Part shown: positions 7,461 to 15,270 of the stretch, piece after piece | Layout: each line of letters opens with the position of its first letter | Position numbering within the stretch: position 1 is the stretch's first letter | Assembly (NCBI RefSeq): GCF_900103085.1 | Contig: NZ_FMWR01000012.1 | Location: 1-45,984 of the forward strand | Source: Gilliamella mensalis | GTDB taxonomy: Bacteria > Pseudomonadota > Gammaproteobacteria > Enterobacterales > Orbaceae | Reading direction: 5' to 3' | DNA: 45,984 nucleotides | The notes under the pieces: model-generated | Databases searched by the model: none | Seen by the model: only the letters and a program-made list of their open reading frames with translations | Told to the model about the DNA's origin: nothing | Made by a program: the position numbers and the translations under genes

Positions 7461-9197
7461 ATGTCCAATAAATATAGCTCATTAAATACCATTAAACAGT
7501 TGTGGCCGTTTATTTATCCGCATAAAAAAGCATTAATTGTTGCAATTATTGCACTTTTGTTAAATGCAGCAACTGATGCAACTCTTATCTCACTAACAAA
7601 ACCTTTATTAGATAATGGGTTAATGGATAAAAATTATGAGTTATTAATTCTTTTTTCGATTAGCATTATTGGGTTAATTGCACTACGCGGATTATCAAAC
7701 TACTGTTCTACTTATTGCCTTTCTTGGTTATCTGGTAAAGTGGTTACTAAATTTAGACAGATGATTTTCAATCACTTAGTCAAAAGTCCTATCAGTTTTT
7801 TTGATAAAAACCCTGTTGGAGAACTTGTTACTGTAATCACTTATAATACTCAACTACTATCAAAAGCTTCATCGGATGCGCTTATTATTTTAGTAAGAGA
7901 GATTGCTTATGCTATTGGTTTATGTGTCGTTATGTTTTATGGTAATTGGAAATTGGCTTTAGTGTTAATTGTGGTTGTACCATTAGTTATTTTTATAGCT
8001 CAATTTATCGCAAAGAAGTTTCGGAATACACTTGTTTCTATGCAAAAAGGCATAGGCAATATTACAACAGCAGCAGATGAAATGCTGAAGGGGCATAAAG
8101 AAATTTTAATTTTTAATGCTCAAAAATATGAAAAAGATAATTTTTATTCAATTAATAAACTTTTTAGGAAAAGTATCTTAAAAATCGTACTTGTTTCGGG
8201 ATTATCAACGCCGATAATTCAATTAGTTGCTACATTGGCTTTAGGATTAATTTTATTTCTTGTTGCAAGCCAAGCATTGGATATCACTCCGGGGTCTTTT
8301 ACTGTGGTTTTTTCGGCTATGGTTGCGGTAATGCGTCCTTTGAGAGAGCTAACAAGTGTTCATCTTGAATTACAAAAAGGCTCTGTTGCTTGTGAGTCGC
8401 TTTTTGGACTTTTAAATTCGGCAGTTGAAGAAGATAACGGAACTATTGATTTAAAAAGGGCTGAAGGTAGTATTGAATTTCATCAAGTAACATACACATA
8501 TCCAACAAGAACAGCGCCATCTTTAAATAATATTAGCTTTAAAATTAAAAAAGGTGAAACAGTAGCTTTAGTGGGGCGTTCTGGTGCAGGAAAATCAACA
8601 ATAGCAAGCCTGATACCTAGGTTTTATGATGTACAAAAGGGGAAAATACTGGTAGATAGTATTGATATCAAGGATTACACTCTTGCTTCATTGCGGAAGC
8701 AAATTGGTTATGTTTCACAAAAAGTCCATTTATTTAATGGAACTATAGCGGATAACATAATTTATGGTGCTAAAAATCAGTACTCTCGAGAAGATATTAT
8801 TAATGCAGCTAAACAAGCTAATGCGATGGAGTTTATCGAAAAATTAGAAAATGGCTTGGATACAGAAATTGGTGATAATGGTGTTTTATTATCAGGTGGA
8901 CAACGACAAAGAATTGCTATTGCAAGAGTTCTTTTACGTGATAACCCTATTTTAATTCTTGATGAGGCTACCTCTGCGTTAGATAATGAATCCGAACGGT
9001 TTGTCCAACAAGCTATAGAGCATTTACAAAAAAACCGAACTTCTATTATTATTGCCCATCGATTATCAACAATTGAACGAGCAGATCGTATTTTAGTTAT
9101 TGATGAAGGTAACATCATTGAAGAAGGCACTCATAAAGCATTATTATTACAAAATGGTCTTTATGCCAAAATGCATCAATTACAATTTAACGCTTAA
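7461..9197 (+). CDS. msbA: MsbA-type lipid A/LPS flippase, copy 1 (diverged)
   Basis: A half-transporter with six membrane segments (about 20-310) fused to an ABC ATPase, 578 residues; MsbA dimers flip lipid A-core across the inner membrane. Walker A GRSGAGKST is near residue 373, the signature LSGGQRQR near 479, Walker B ILILDEA near 497, and the switch AHRLST near 535. The opening (IKQLWPFIYPHKKAL) and LRGLSNY are MsbA-like. It departs from canonical MsbA in the first intracellular loop region, where GELVTVITYNTQLLSKASSD replaces the usual GxLLSRITYD-QVASSSS. At the lipid A-phosphate contacts of E. coli MsbA it keeps the Arg of LRG and VRE and the Arg of MRPL but has Arg for the following Lys (MRPLREL). 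It is followed 15 bases later by a second msbA. It could have drifted to another lipid-linked substrate. Confidence 0.9.
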   Translation: MSNKYSSLNTIKQLWPFIYPHKKALIVAIIALLLNAATDATLISLTKPLLDNGLMDKNYELLILFSISIIGLIALRGLSNYCSTYCLSWLSGKVVTKFRQMIFNHLVKSPISFFDKNPVGELVTVITYNTQLLSKASSDALIILVREIAYAIGLCVVMFYGNWKLALVLIVVVPLVIFIAQFIAKKFRNTLVSMQKGIGNITTAADEMLKGHKEILIFNAQKYEKDNFYSINKLFRKSILKIVLVSGLSTPIIQLVATLALGLILFLVASQALDITPGSFTVVFSAMVAVMRPLRELTSVHLELQKGSVACESLFGLLNSAVEEDNGTIDLKRAEGSIEFHQVTYTYPTRTAPSLNNISFKIKKGETVALVGRSGAGKSTIASLIPRFYDVQKGKILVDSIDIKDYTLASLRKQIGYVSQKVHLFNGTIADNIIYGAKNQYSREDIINAAKQANAMEFIEKLENGLDTEIGDNGVLLSGGQRQRIAIARVLLRDNPILILDEATSALDNESERFVQQAIEHLQKNRTSIIIAHRLSTIERADRILVIDEGNIIEEGTHKALLLQNGLYAKMHQLQFNA

Positions 9198-9212
9198 TTA
9201 AAAAAATAAATT

Positions 9213-10985
9213 ATGAAAAAAAATACTAATCAATCAATAAACAATAATATTGATCGAGACTCATCAACGTGGCAAACTTTTTCTAAATTATGGCCTTATA
9301 TTGCTAAACACAAATTGATTCTGTTTTTTTCAGTCATATTGCTTGTTTTTAGTGCATTTGCAGACACTTCGCTTATTGCGTTGTTACAACCTTTACTTGA
9401 TAAAGGTTTTGTTGAAAATGATCAGCATTTTTTAATGATGGCACCTTTTTATATTTTTGGGCTTGTATTACTCCGTGGTATCGCTAATTATGGATATTCT
9501 TTCTTTTTATCTTTGATTTCTACCAAAATCGTACTTAATATTCGTCAGCGCCTTTTTAGTCATTTTGTCGATGCTCCGGTAAGTTATTATGACCAAAACT
9601 CTACAGGAAGATTATTGTCTCGCATTACCTATGATACTGATCAAGTCGCTTCATCATCATCCGATGCTTTGATAACAATAGTACGTGAATCAGCTTTTAT
9701 TTGTGGGTTATTTTATACAATGTTCAGCAATAGCTGGCAGTTGTCTTTATCGTTGATTATCATTACGCCAATTGTTATTGGATTAATCTCTTTTATTTCT
9801 ATAAAATTTAGAAGACTAGCTAAAAATATGCAAAATTCAATGGGTAATGTCACCATGTCCGTTGAACAAATGCTAAAAGGCCATCGAGAAATTATTCTTT
9901 TTGGCGCCCAAGATGAAGAGTCAAAAAACTTTGATAAAGTGAATAATAAATTTCGTCGCGATGGTATGAGATTAGTGTCTATTTCTGCATTATCAACGCC
10001 TATTGTTCAACTTATCATTTCGTTTGCTATCGCTTTTGTCTTATTTATGGCGAGTAACCCTGATTTGAGTATTAGTCCCGGGCAGTTTACGGTCGTTTTT
10101 TCTTCTTTAGTTGCATTAATGCAACCAATAAAAAGTTTAACTAGTGTTAATGCCGAATTTCAGAAAGGGATGGCGGCTTGTCAAACTTTGTTTGCTATTT
10201 TTGAACAGCCAATCGAAAAAGATAATGGAAAAATCAATATTGAGAGAGTTAAAGGCAATATTGAATTTAAGCATGTCAGCTTTACTTATGAAAATAGACA
10301 AGAGCCAGCATTGAAAGATATTAGCTTTTTGGTAGAGCCATGTAAGACAGTTGCATTAGTTGGGCGCTCGGGATCAGGGAAAACAACTATCGCAAGTTTG
10401 CTTACGCGTTTTTATGATATAAGTGAAGGTGAAATTTTAATTGATAGTAATAACATTCAAGATTTAACTTTATATAGTTTGCGTAATCAAATTGGATTAG
10501 TTTCACAAAATGTACATTTGTTTAATGATACTGTTGCAAATAATATCGCTTACGGGAAAGTTGGTGAATATTCTCGAAATGAAATAGAAGAAGCTGCTAA
10601 AAAAGCGTATGCGTATGATTTTATTGTAGGGCTTGAAAATGGATTTGATACGATAGTGGGTGAAAGTGGTGTGTTATTATCTGGCGGTCAACGACAACGT
10701 ATTGCAATAGCAAGAGCTTTATTACGAGATACACCGATATTAGTACTTGATGAAGCCACTTCAGCCTTAGATACTGAATCAGAACAAGCAATCCAAAAAG
10801 CTTTAGATGTGCTACAAATAGGACGGACATCAATAGTTATTGCTCATCGGTTATCAACAATTGAAAATGCGGATAAAATACTTGTCATTGATAGTGGCAA
10901 GATTATTGAGCAAGGTAATCATCAAGAATTATTATCAATGAATGGATTATATGCAAAGTTATATCAAGGAAATTTTACAAATTAA
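9213..10985 (+). CDS. msbA: MsbA-type lipid A/LPS flippase, copy 2 (canonical-like)
   Basis: 590 residues with six membrane segments then an ABC ATPase: GRSGSGKTT near residue 385, LSGGQRQR near 490, ILVLDEA near 508, AHRLST near 546. This copy is closer to E. coli MsbA: STWQTFSKLWP at the N-terminus, GRLLSRITYDTDQVASSSSD intact, and VSQNVHLFNDTVANNIAYG identical to the family core. Of the residues contacting lipid A phosphates in E. coli, the Arg of LRG and VRE and the Lys of PIKSL are kept, but the Arg before it is Gln (MQPIKSL). It is 15 bases downstream of copy 1 and probably co-transcribed with it. This is the better candidate for the essential lipid A flippase. The usual neighbour lpxK is absent. 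Confidence 0.94.
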   Translation: MKKNTNQSINNNIDRDSSTWQTFSKLWPYIAKHKLILFFSVILLVFSAFADTSLIALLQPLLDKGFVENDQHFLMMAPFYIFGLVLLRGIANYGYSFFLSLISTKIVLNIRQRLFSHFVDAPVSYYDQNSTGRLLSRITYDTDQVASSSSDALITIVRESAFICGLFYTMFSNSWQLSLSLIIITPIVIGLISFISIKFRRLAKNMQNSMGNVTMSVEQMLKGHREIILFGAQDEESKNFDKVNNKFRRDGMRLVSISALSTPIVQLIISFAIAFVLFMASNPDLSISPGQFTVVFSSLVALMQPIKSLTSVNAEFQKGMAACQTLFAIFEQPIEKDNGKINIERVKGNIEFKHVSFTYENRQEPALKDISFLVEPCKTVALVGRSGSGKTTIASLLTRFYDISEGEILIDSNNIQDLTLYSLRNQIGLVSQNVHLFNDTVANNIAYGKVGEYSRNEIEEAAKKAYAYDFIVGLENGFDTIVGESGVLLSGGQRQRIAIARALLRDTPILVLDEATSALDTESEQAIQKALDVLQIGRTSIVIAHRLSTIENADKILVIDSGKIIEQGNHQELLSMNGLYAKLYQGNFTN

Positions 10986-11050
10986 TATGATGAAGAATTT
11001 TTAAAATTTAGATATAAATATATTTTGCATGATAGGATATTAAAAGACAT

Positions 11051-12169
11051 ATGATTAATAAAGTACTAGAATGTATTAAATACTTGAATAGGCAGAGAAA
11101 TTTAAAGGTAAAACCGTTTAAATTGGCTATTAAATTAGCTTTATTAAATCGAAAAAAAAAGGTAAGGTCTGCATTTTTTCTAGAAAAGTATCGTTCCGTA
11201 GCAATTCTTATGAATGATCAAGGAATTGGCGATGCAATAGTTACTTCCTATTTAATTAATGCTCTTCGAGAAAATGGCTTTCAGGTTTATGTCTTAGTAG
11301 AAAAAAGAATAGCCTTTCTTTTTGATAAATTTATTTCTGTTGATGGGGTTTTATTCTACGATAGGAATAAAAACATAAAACAGATAAAAGAACAATTACA
11401 TAGTATAAGGATTGATGTCGCAATTGATCTTGTTGATAAAGGCCAAAATAGTGTAAGGCGCGCTCAAATAATTCAAGCTATCAATCCGTTACATACAATT
11501 GGTTTTAATCAAGATAAATATAAATTGTATGACACCTCAATTTATTATCACGAATACAAATCTCATATTTCAAAGAGAAGTCAGAAAATACTTGAATTTA
11601 TGGGTATTCAGCCCACGCCTATAAGGTACTTTGTTAATATTCCAACCGAAGCTGAGCTTTCGGCTAAAGATTTTATAAGTTCGTTGCTTGCTTCGAATAA
11701 AAATATCATTATTTTTAATCCTTATGGTTCAAATGAGGCTAGAAGCTTTTCTAATTCTCAAATTGATACAACTTTATCCTTTTTATCACAATATGATAAT
11801 TGCATAACAATTGTCGTGGGTGAAACTAATAAAATCTCTCATATTAAAGCTAAAAAAAATATTATTATCAATCCATTACCTACTTTTTTTCAAAGTGTTG
11901 CTTTAGTGAAGTTTTCAAATTTGGTGATTTCTGTGGACACTTCAATTGTGCATATTGCTTCTATTTATAATAAAAAAATGCTATGTGTTTATAATAATCG
12001 AATTATTGATAATAAGTTTATTAATAATTATGTGTGGGGACCAAATTACACTAATGCAATACAAATATTTACTAATGATCATTTAGGTACCGGACTTGGT
12101 GATCCGATAGCGAATCTTGATATTGGTATTATGCTCGAACAATTAAAATTAGAAATAGAAAAATTATAA
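11051..12169 (+). CDS. Family 9 glycosyltransferase (LPS heptosyltransferase-like)
   Basis: GT9 enzymes transfer heptose (or related sugars) from ADP-heptose to the LPS inner core. In this 372-residue GT-B protein the N-terminal domain has VAILMNDQGIGDAIVTS, whose GD fits the catalytic Asp of WaaC/WaaF, and the C-terminal domain has NIIIFNPYGSNEARSF and LVISVDTSIVHIASIYNKK, the conserved DT-x3-H nucleotide-binding motif. Before the domain there is a basic helix of about 45 residues (RQRNLKVKPFKLAIKLALL), longer than in WaaC or WaaF and likely membrane-binding. A weak AGGA precedes the ATG. Lying after msbA it is probably in the same transcription unit, so glycan assembly and export would be co-expressed. 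Which inner-core step it performs cannot be told. Confidence 0.82.
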   Translation: MINKVLECIKYLNRQRNLKVKPFKLAIKLALLNRKKKVRSAFFLEKYRSVAILMNDQGIGDAIVTSYLINALRENGFQVYVLVEKRIAFLFDKFISVDGVLFYDRNKNIKQIKEQLHSIRIDVAIDLVDKGQNSVRRAQIIQAINPLHTIGFNQDKYKLYDTSIYYHEYKSHISKRSQKILEFMGIQPTPIRYFVNIPTEAELSAKDFISSLLASNKNIIIFNPYGSNEARSFSNSQIDTTLSFLSQYDNCITIVVGETNKISHIKAKKNIIINPLPTFFQSVALVKFSNLVISVDTSIVHIASIYNKKMLCVYNNRIIDNKFINNYVWGPNYTNAIQIFTNDHLGTGLGDPIANLDIGIMLEQLKLEIEKL

Positions 12170-12310
12170 AAATTTATCAAAAGAATAGGAATAACTTTGA
12201 TGGATTTAAAGCAAAACAACTTAAATATTATTTAACATACCCTTATTATCAAGCACGGTTCAAGATAATCTAATAGGGGAAATTGGTAAATATATCTAAG
12301 TTAGATAGAT

Positions 12311-13261
12311 CTAATTTTTTAATTTATAGGCTAAATAAAGTAAATAATATTTTAAGCCAGCGATGAATTTTTTCTCTTTGATGCTGTTTTTGGCATAAAT
12401 ACGATAATCATTAACGCGCATTTTGGGTTTATAACTTTTAAGTGGACTATTGGACCATGGTGTGAAGTGTTTATAAAAACGATAGATATTTTGGGCAAGT
12501 CCTGTATGTTCTTGATACCACATTTTTCTGGCGCCAGTAAAGTGAATGATATAGGGTAAAGATTCTTTATTATAAAAAAATGTTTCTTTTTGTTTATCGT
12601 CCATCCAAGTAAACAAATAATTCCAACTAGGATCTATAAATAAAACTTGATGCTGCAGAACTATATTTAGTGCATCTTGATCCGGATATATTAAATGTTT
12701 TTTTCTTGCTGACATTAAAATTTTATTTGCTTTATTTTCTGTATCAAAAATCATCCAATTATTAACATTAATGTATAAAAAACCAGAGTTGAAGTAACTT
12801 TGAGAAGTCAGTTCTAGCCTTTTTTGATTTTTGGCCATATTTTCGCTATCTAATGAATCTTGCGTTACAGCACAAACGACGGAATCTATATTTATATTTA
12901 AAATCGTTGATATGTCAGAAAAGCATAAAGTATCAGCATCTAAATAAATAAATTTATCAATTTTACCATGTAATAGCCTTGGAACAGATAGGCGGATATA
13001 CATCGATCGGTTGATATGTTTTATTTTACTATTTTGAGGATCTGAATATTTATTTAACTCATCTATAGAAATCGGATAAACTGTGATTAATGGACTGATT
13101 TCTTGCAGTTTATGTTGTTCTTTTGGTGACACATCATATAAAAAAACATGGAAATGAATATTATTTTGCATATTATTTAGCATAATGGAGGTAATGGATA
13201 CACCTACATGCTCAAGATAATTTGAATCTGTACAATATGCGATGTTAATTCTATTATTCAT
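12311..13261 (-). CDS. Family 8 glycosyltransferase (LPS hexosyltransferase-like)
   Basis: A 316-residue GT8 protein. NRINIAYCTDSNYLEHVGVSI opens the domain at the N-terminus, the metal site is FIYLDADTLCFSD near residue 110, followed by SYFNSGFLYINVNNW and YPDQDALNIV, and HFTGARKMW corresponds to the usual HYxGxxKPW, with Met replacing Pro. The C-terminus (SPLKSYKP, then KKFIAGLKYYLLYLAYKLKN) is the basic, aromatic tail shared with the other GT8 proteins of this window. It should add a hexose to the LPS core from a UDP-sugar. Compared with its paralogues it lacks the 25-residue N-terminal extension. It is transcribed away from the next GT8 gene; the 145-base divergent gap must hold both promoters. 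Confidence 0.9.
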   Translation of the reverse strand: MNNRINIAYCTDSNYLEHVGVSITSIMLNNMQNNIHFHVFLYDVSPKEQHKLQEISPLITVYPISIDELNKYSDPQNSKIKHINRSMYIRLSVPRLLHGKIDKFIYLDADTLCFSDISTILNINIDSVVCAVTQDSLDSENMAKNQKRLELTSQSYFNSGFLYINVNNWMIFDTENKANKILMSARKKHLIYPDQDALNIVLQHQVLFIDPSWNYLFTWMDDKQKETFFYNKESLPYIIHFTGARKMWYQEHTGLAQNIYRFYKHFTPWSNSPLKSYKPKMRVNDYRIYAKNSIKEKKFIAGLKYYLLYLAYKLKN

Positions 13262-13406
13262 TTCTAATGCTCTTTAAAAACTTAACCATGTTATTTAGTC
13301 ATTACAAAATCGATATGTCAATATAAAATTGATTATTACTTCATTGTTTAATTTAACGTATGTTACAATGATTCAATTTTTTAACATAGCCGAGTCATTG
13401 GTACAA

Positions 13407-14384
13407 ATGAAAGAAAATCTTTTTATCAGCAAAACTAAAATATTATTTAATAACGTCGTAGAATCTCTACCTACCACACATATCGCATTTTGCTTTGATG
13501 ATAATTATGCAATGCCAGCTGGCATTGCGATGTCTTCAGTAATTTTGAATAATCCCGATAAAAATTTGGTATTCCATTTATTTGCTAATAATGTCTCTAA
13601 CGAGAAAATTATAACATTTAATCAATTTAGTATAGAAAATATTACCATAATTTGTTACGAAATTAGCGAGAATTTTGCGATTAATCCTGATACTTTGGTA
13701 TTACATGTTTCGGCATCAACTTGTTTGCGATTTGTTGTGCCACAGATATTAAATAAAACCACTTCTCGAGTTTTATATTTAGACTGTGATGTGTTATGTA
13801 CAAGTAATCTTAATGAATTAATTAAGATTGATTTAAGCAATAAATATGCTGCGGTTGTGCCAGATGTAAAAAAAACTCAAGAAAAACAATGTTCTGATTG
13901 TGATATCCCATATGGTGAATACTTCAATGCAGGAATGATTTATATTAATACGGATATGTGGGTGCAAAATAACCTCACTGAAAAAGCTTTTGCGATGATT
14001 AATAGTGGTAAAGTCTATAAATTTGCCGATCAAGATGTGCTAAATATTTTAATGCAGGGTAAAACAGTATTCTTACCTAAACGCTTTAATTATCTTACTG
14101 CGCTGACTGTAGGTGGAAAAGAAGATAATCTAATCGGCAATGATACTGTAATTATTCATTATGTCACAGGCAATAAACCTTGGTATAAACTATATTTAAC
14201 ACCACTTTATCAGCGTTATATAGCGTCTTCACCTTGGGCAAATGATAAATTATTACTAGCTAATGAGAATGCACCATCAACCACAAGAAGGTATGCAAAA
14301 TTACTGGCTAGTGAGCATAAATATTTTTCTGCCTTTAAATATTACTTGCTCTATTTAAAACATAAAGCCTTCAAAAAACGTTAA
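13407..14384 (+). CDS. Family 8 glycosyltransferase (LPS hexosyltransferase-like)
   Basis: Started at the ATG at 13407 this is 325 residues; the open frame begins at a TTG at 13329, but aligning by eye with the GT8 protein encoded at 6201-7232 (about 25 residues before the first strand) favours the later start. THIAFCFDDNYAMPAGIAM opens the domain, LYLDCDVLCTSN near residue 124 is the metal site (DCD rather than DAD), then EYFNAGMIYINTDMW, FADQDVLNIL and HYVTGNKPWYK. The C-terminus SPWAND...RRYAKLLASEHKYFSAFKYYLLYLKHK matches the membrane-associated tail of LPS core transferases. Directly after it lies a decayed copy of the same type, indicating tandem duplication. Role: adding a hexose to the LPS core or a related surface glycan. 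Confidence 0.9.
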   Translation: MKENLFISKTKILFNNVVESLPTTHIAFCFDDNYAMPAGIAMSSVILNNPDKNLVFHLFANNVSNEKIITFNQFSIENITIICYEISENFAINPDTLVLHVSASTCLRFVVPQILNKTTSRVLYLDCDVLCTSNLNELIKIDLSNKYAAVVPDVKKTQEKQCSDCDIPYGEYFNAGMIYINTDMWVQNNLTEKAFAMINSGKVYKFADQDVLNILMQGKTVFLPKRFNYLTALTVGGKEDNLIGNDTVIIHYVTGNKPWYKLYLTPLYQRYIASSPWANDKLLLANENAPSTTRRYAKLLASEHKYFSAFKYYLLYLKHKAFKKR

Positions 14385-14390
14385 GGAACA

Positions 14391-14887
14391 ATGATGTAAT
14401 TGATTTTAATAAATTTATTAATAAAAAATGAATTATTGTCATGTGATTTTTTGAATAATGAGCAGGTATTGTATATCCTTTTGTGTTTTAATGATAATTA
14501 TGCTTTATCTGCTGGTGTGGACATTATTTATTTGATTGAAAATAATAAAAATAAGATCTGTTTTCATATTTTTAAACATGTTCCTGTAACTGAATATATT
14601 ATTAATGATCAGTATAAAGCTGACTTTGGTGACAGGAACATATTAGGTCTAAAACGTTAAAGCTACTAAATAATAGTGATAAATATAAATATAAATATAA
14701 ATATCCCAATCACGACGTGCTCAATATTGCAGTAGGTGAACGAAGAATGCTATTAGCGAAAAATATAATCATTTATTGGCTCTATAATAAATGGTACTAG
14801 GATTCCAATGTTCCAGATGATACTATATTGAGCATTACACAACTAAAATTTCCCAGCAATCCCATCTTATTTTCGATTGATGTTTAA
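14391..14887 (+). pseudogene. Decayed family 8 glycosyltransferase gene
   Basis: Seven bases after the intact GT8 gene an ATG at 14391, preceded by AAGGA, starts a frame stopped by TAA at its third codon (14397). The same frame continues to 14660 and encodes VLYILLCFNDNYALSAGV and ICFHIFKHV, clearly like HIAFCFDDNYAMPAGI and LVFHLFANNV of the upstream gene. From about 14657 a different frame encodes KYPNHDVLNIAVGERRMLLAKN, like KFADQDVLNILMQGKTVFLPKR, then a TAG, then VPDDTILSI (compare IGNDTVIIH), ending at TAA 14885. Roughly 140 codons including the metal site are missing between the halves. So the gene has an early stop, an internal deletion with frame change, and a later stop. It is a tandem-duplicate relic. 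Confidence 0.85.
14681..14704 (+). repeat. Four copies of the hexamer AAATAT
   Basis: AAATAT is repeated four times in tandem within the GT8 relic, encoding alternating Lys-Tyr in the remnant frame. A six-base unit keeps frame, so it is not an on/off switch; it may just be slippage in a neutral sequence. Confidence 0.8.
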
Positions 14888-15270
14888 AGAAAAAATATCT
14901 GTAGCATTCTTTAATTTATTTAATAGTAAAATTTACAAAGTAACGTGAATGAAGTTTATTGTTAACAAATCATAATATTTATGTCATTTTTATTACTTAT
15001 TAAGTGTAAATTTTTTGACTAATTAATTATATTTATACACTTTATTGTTCTTCTGCTTTTTTATCTACAAGTATTCTTATATATCTTTTTTACCTATTTA
15101 TTGTTATAGTATCATCAGTTTAAAGGTTATTAGTGATTCGACGTTATTATAACAATAATCCATTATTTCAATTAGTGATTTGCTATTTTCATAATATTAT
15201 GTAATTCCAAAATTAACTTCTAAATTTCATGGTTGTATTGAACTTATCTCTTTTATTAGGTGCATTTTAA
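14888..15270. other. AT-rich intergenic region without a gene
   Basis: About 380 bases between the GT8 relic and yoaA. I see no open frame of note and no stable hairpin. It presumably holds the yoaA promoter (TATAGT occurs at 15105-15110) but no -35 box stands out, and no LexA-type CTGT-N8-ACAG site is visible. It marks the boundary between the accessory glycan region and conserved chromosome. Confidence 0.5.

Noticed and set aside
8777-9130. Long antisense open frames such as those inside msbA, modF, mscM and amtB
   Set aside because: They mirror strongly conserved genes on the other strand and lack start signals and family similarity.
12294-12317. TTAGATAGATCTAATTTTTT as a terminator between the GT9 and GT8 genes
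   Set aside because: The perfect stem would need a 2-base loop; with a realistic loop only four A-T-rich pairs remain.
13344-13369. TTGTTT and TACAAT as a promoter of the GT8 gene at 13407
   Set aside because: The spacer is only 14 bases, too short for a sigma-70 promoter.
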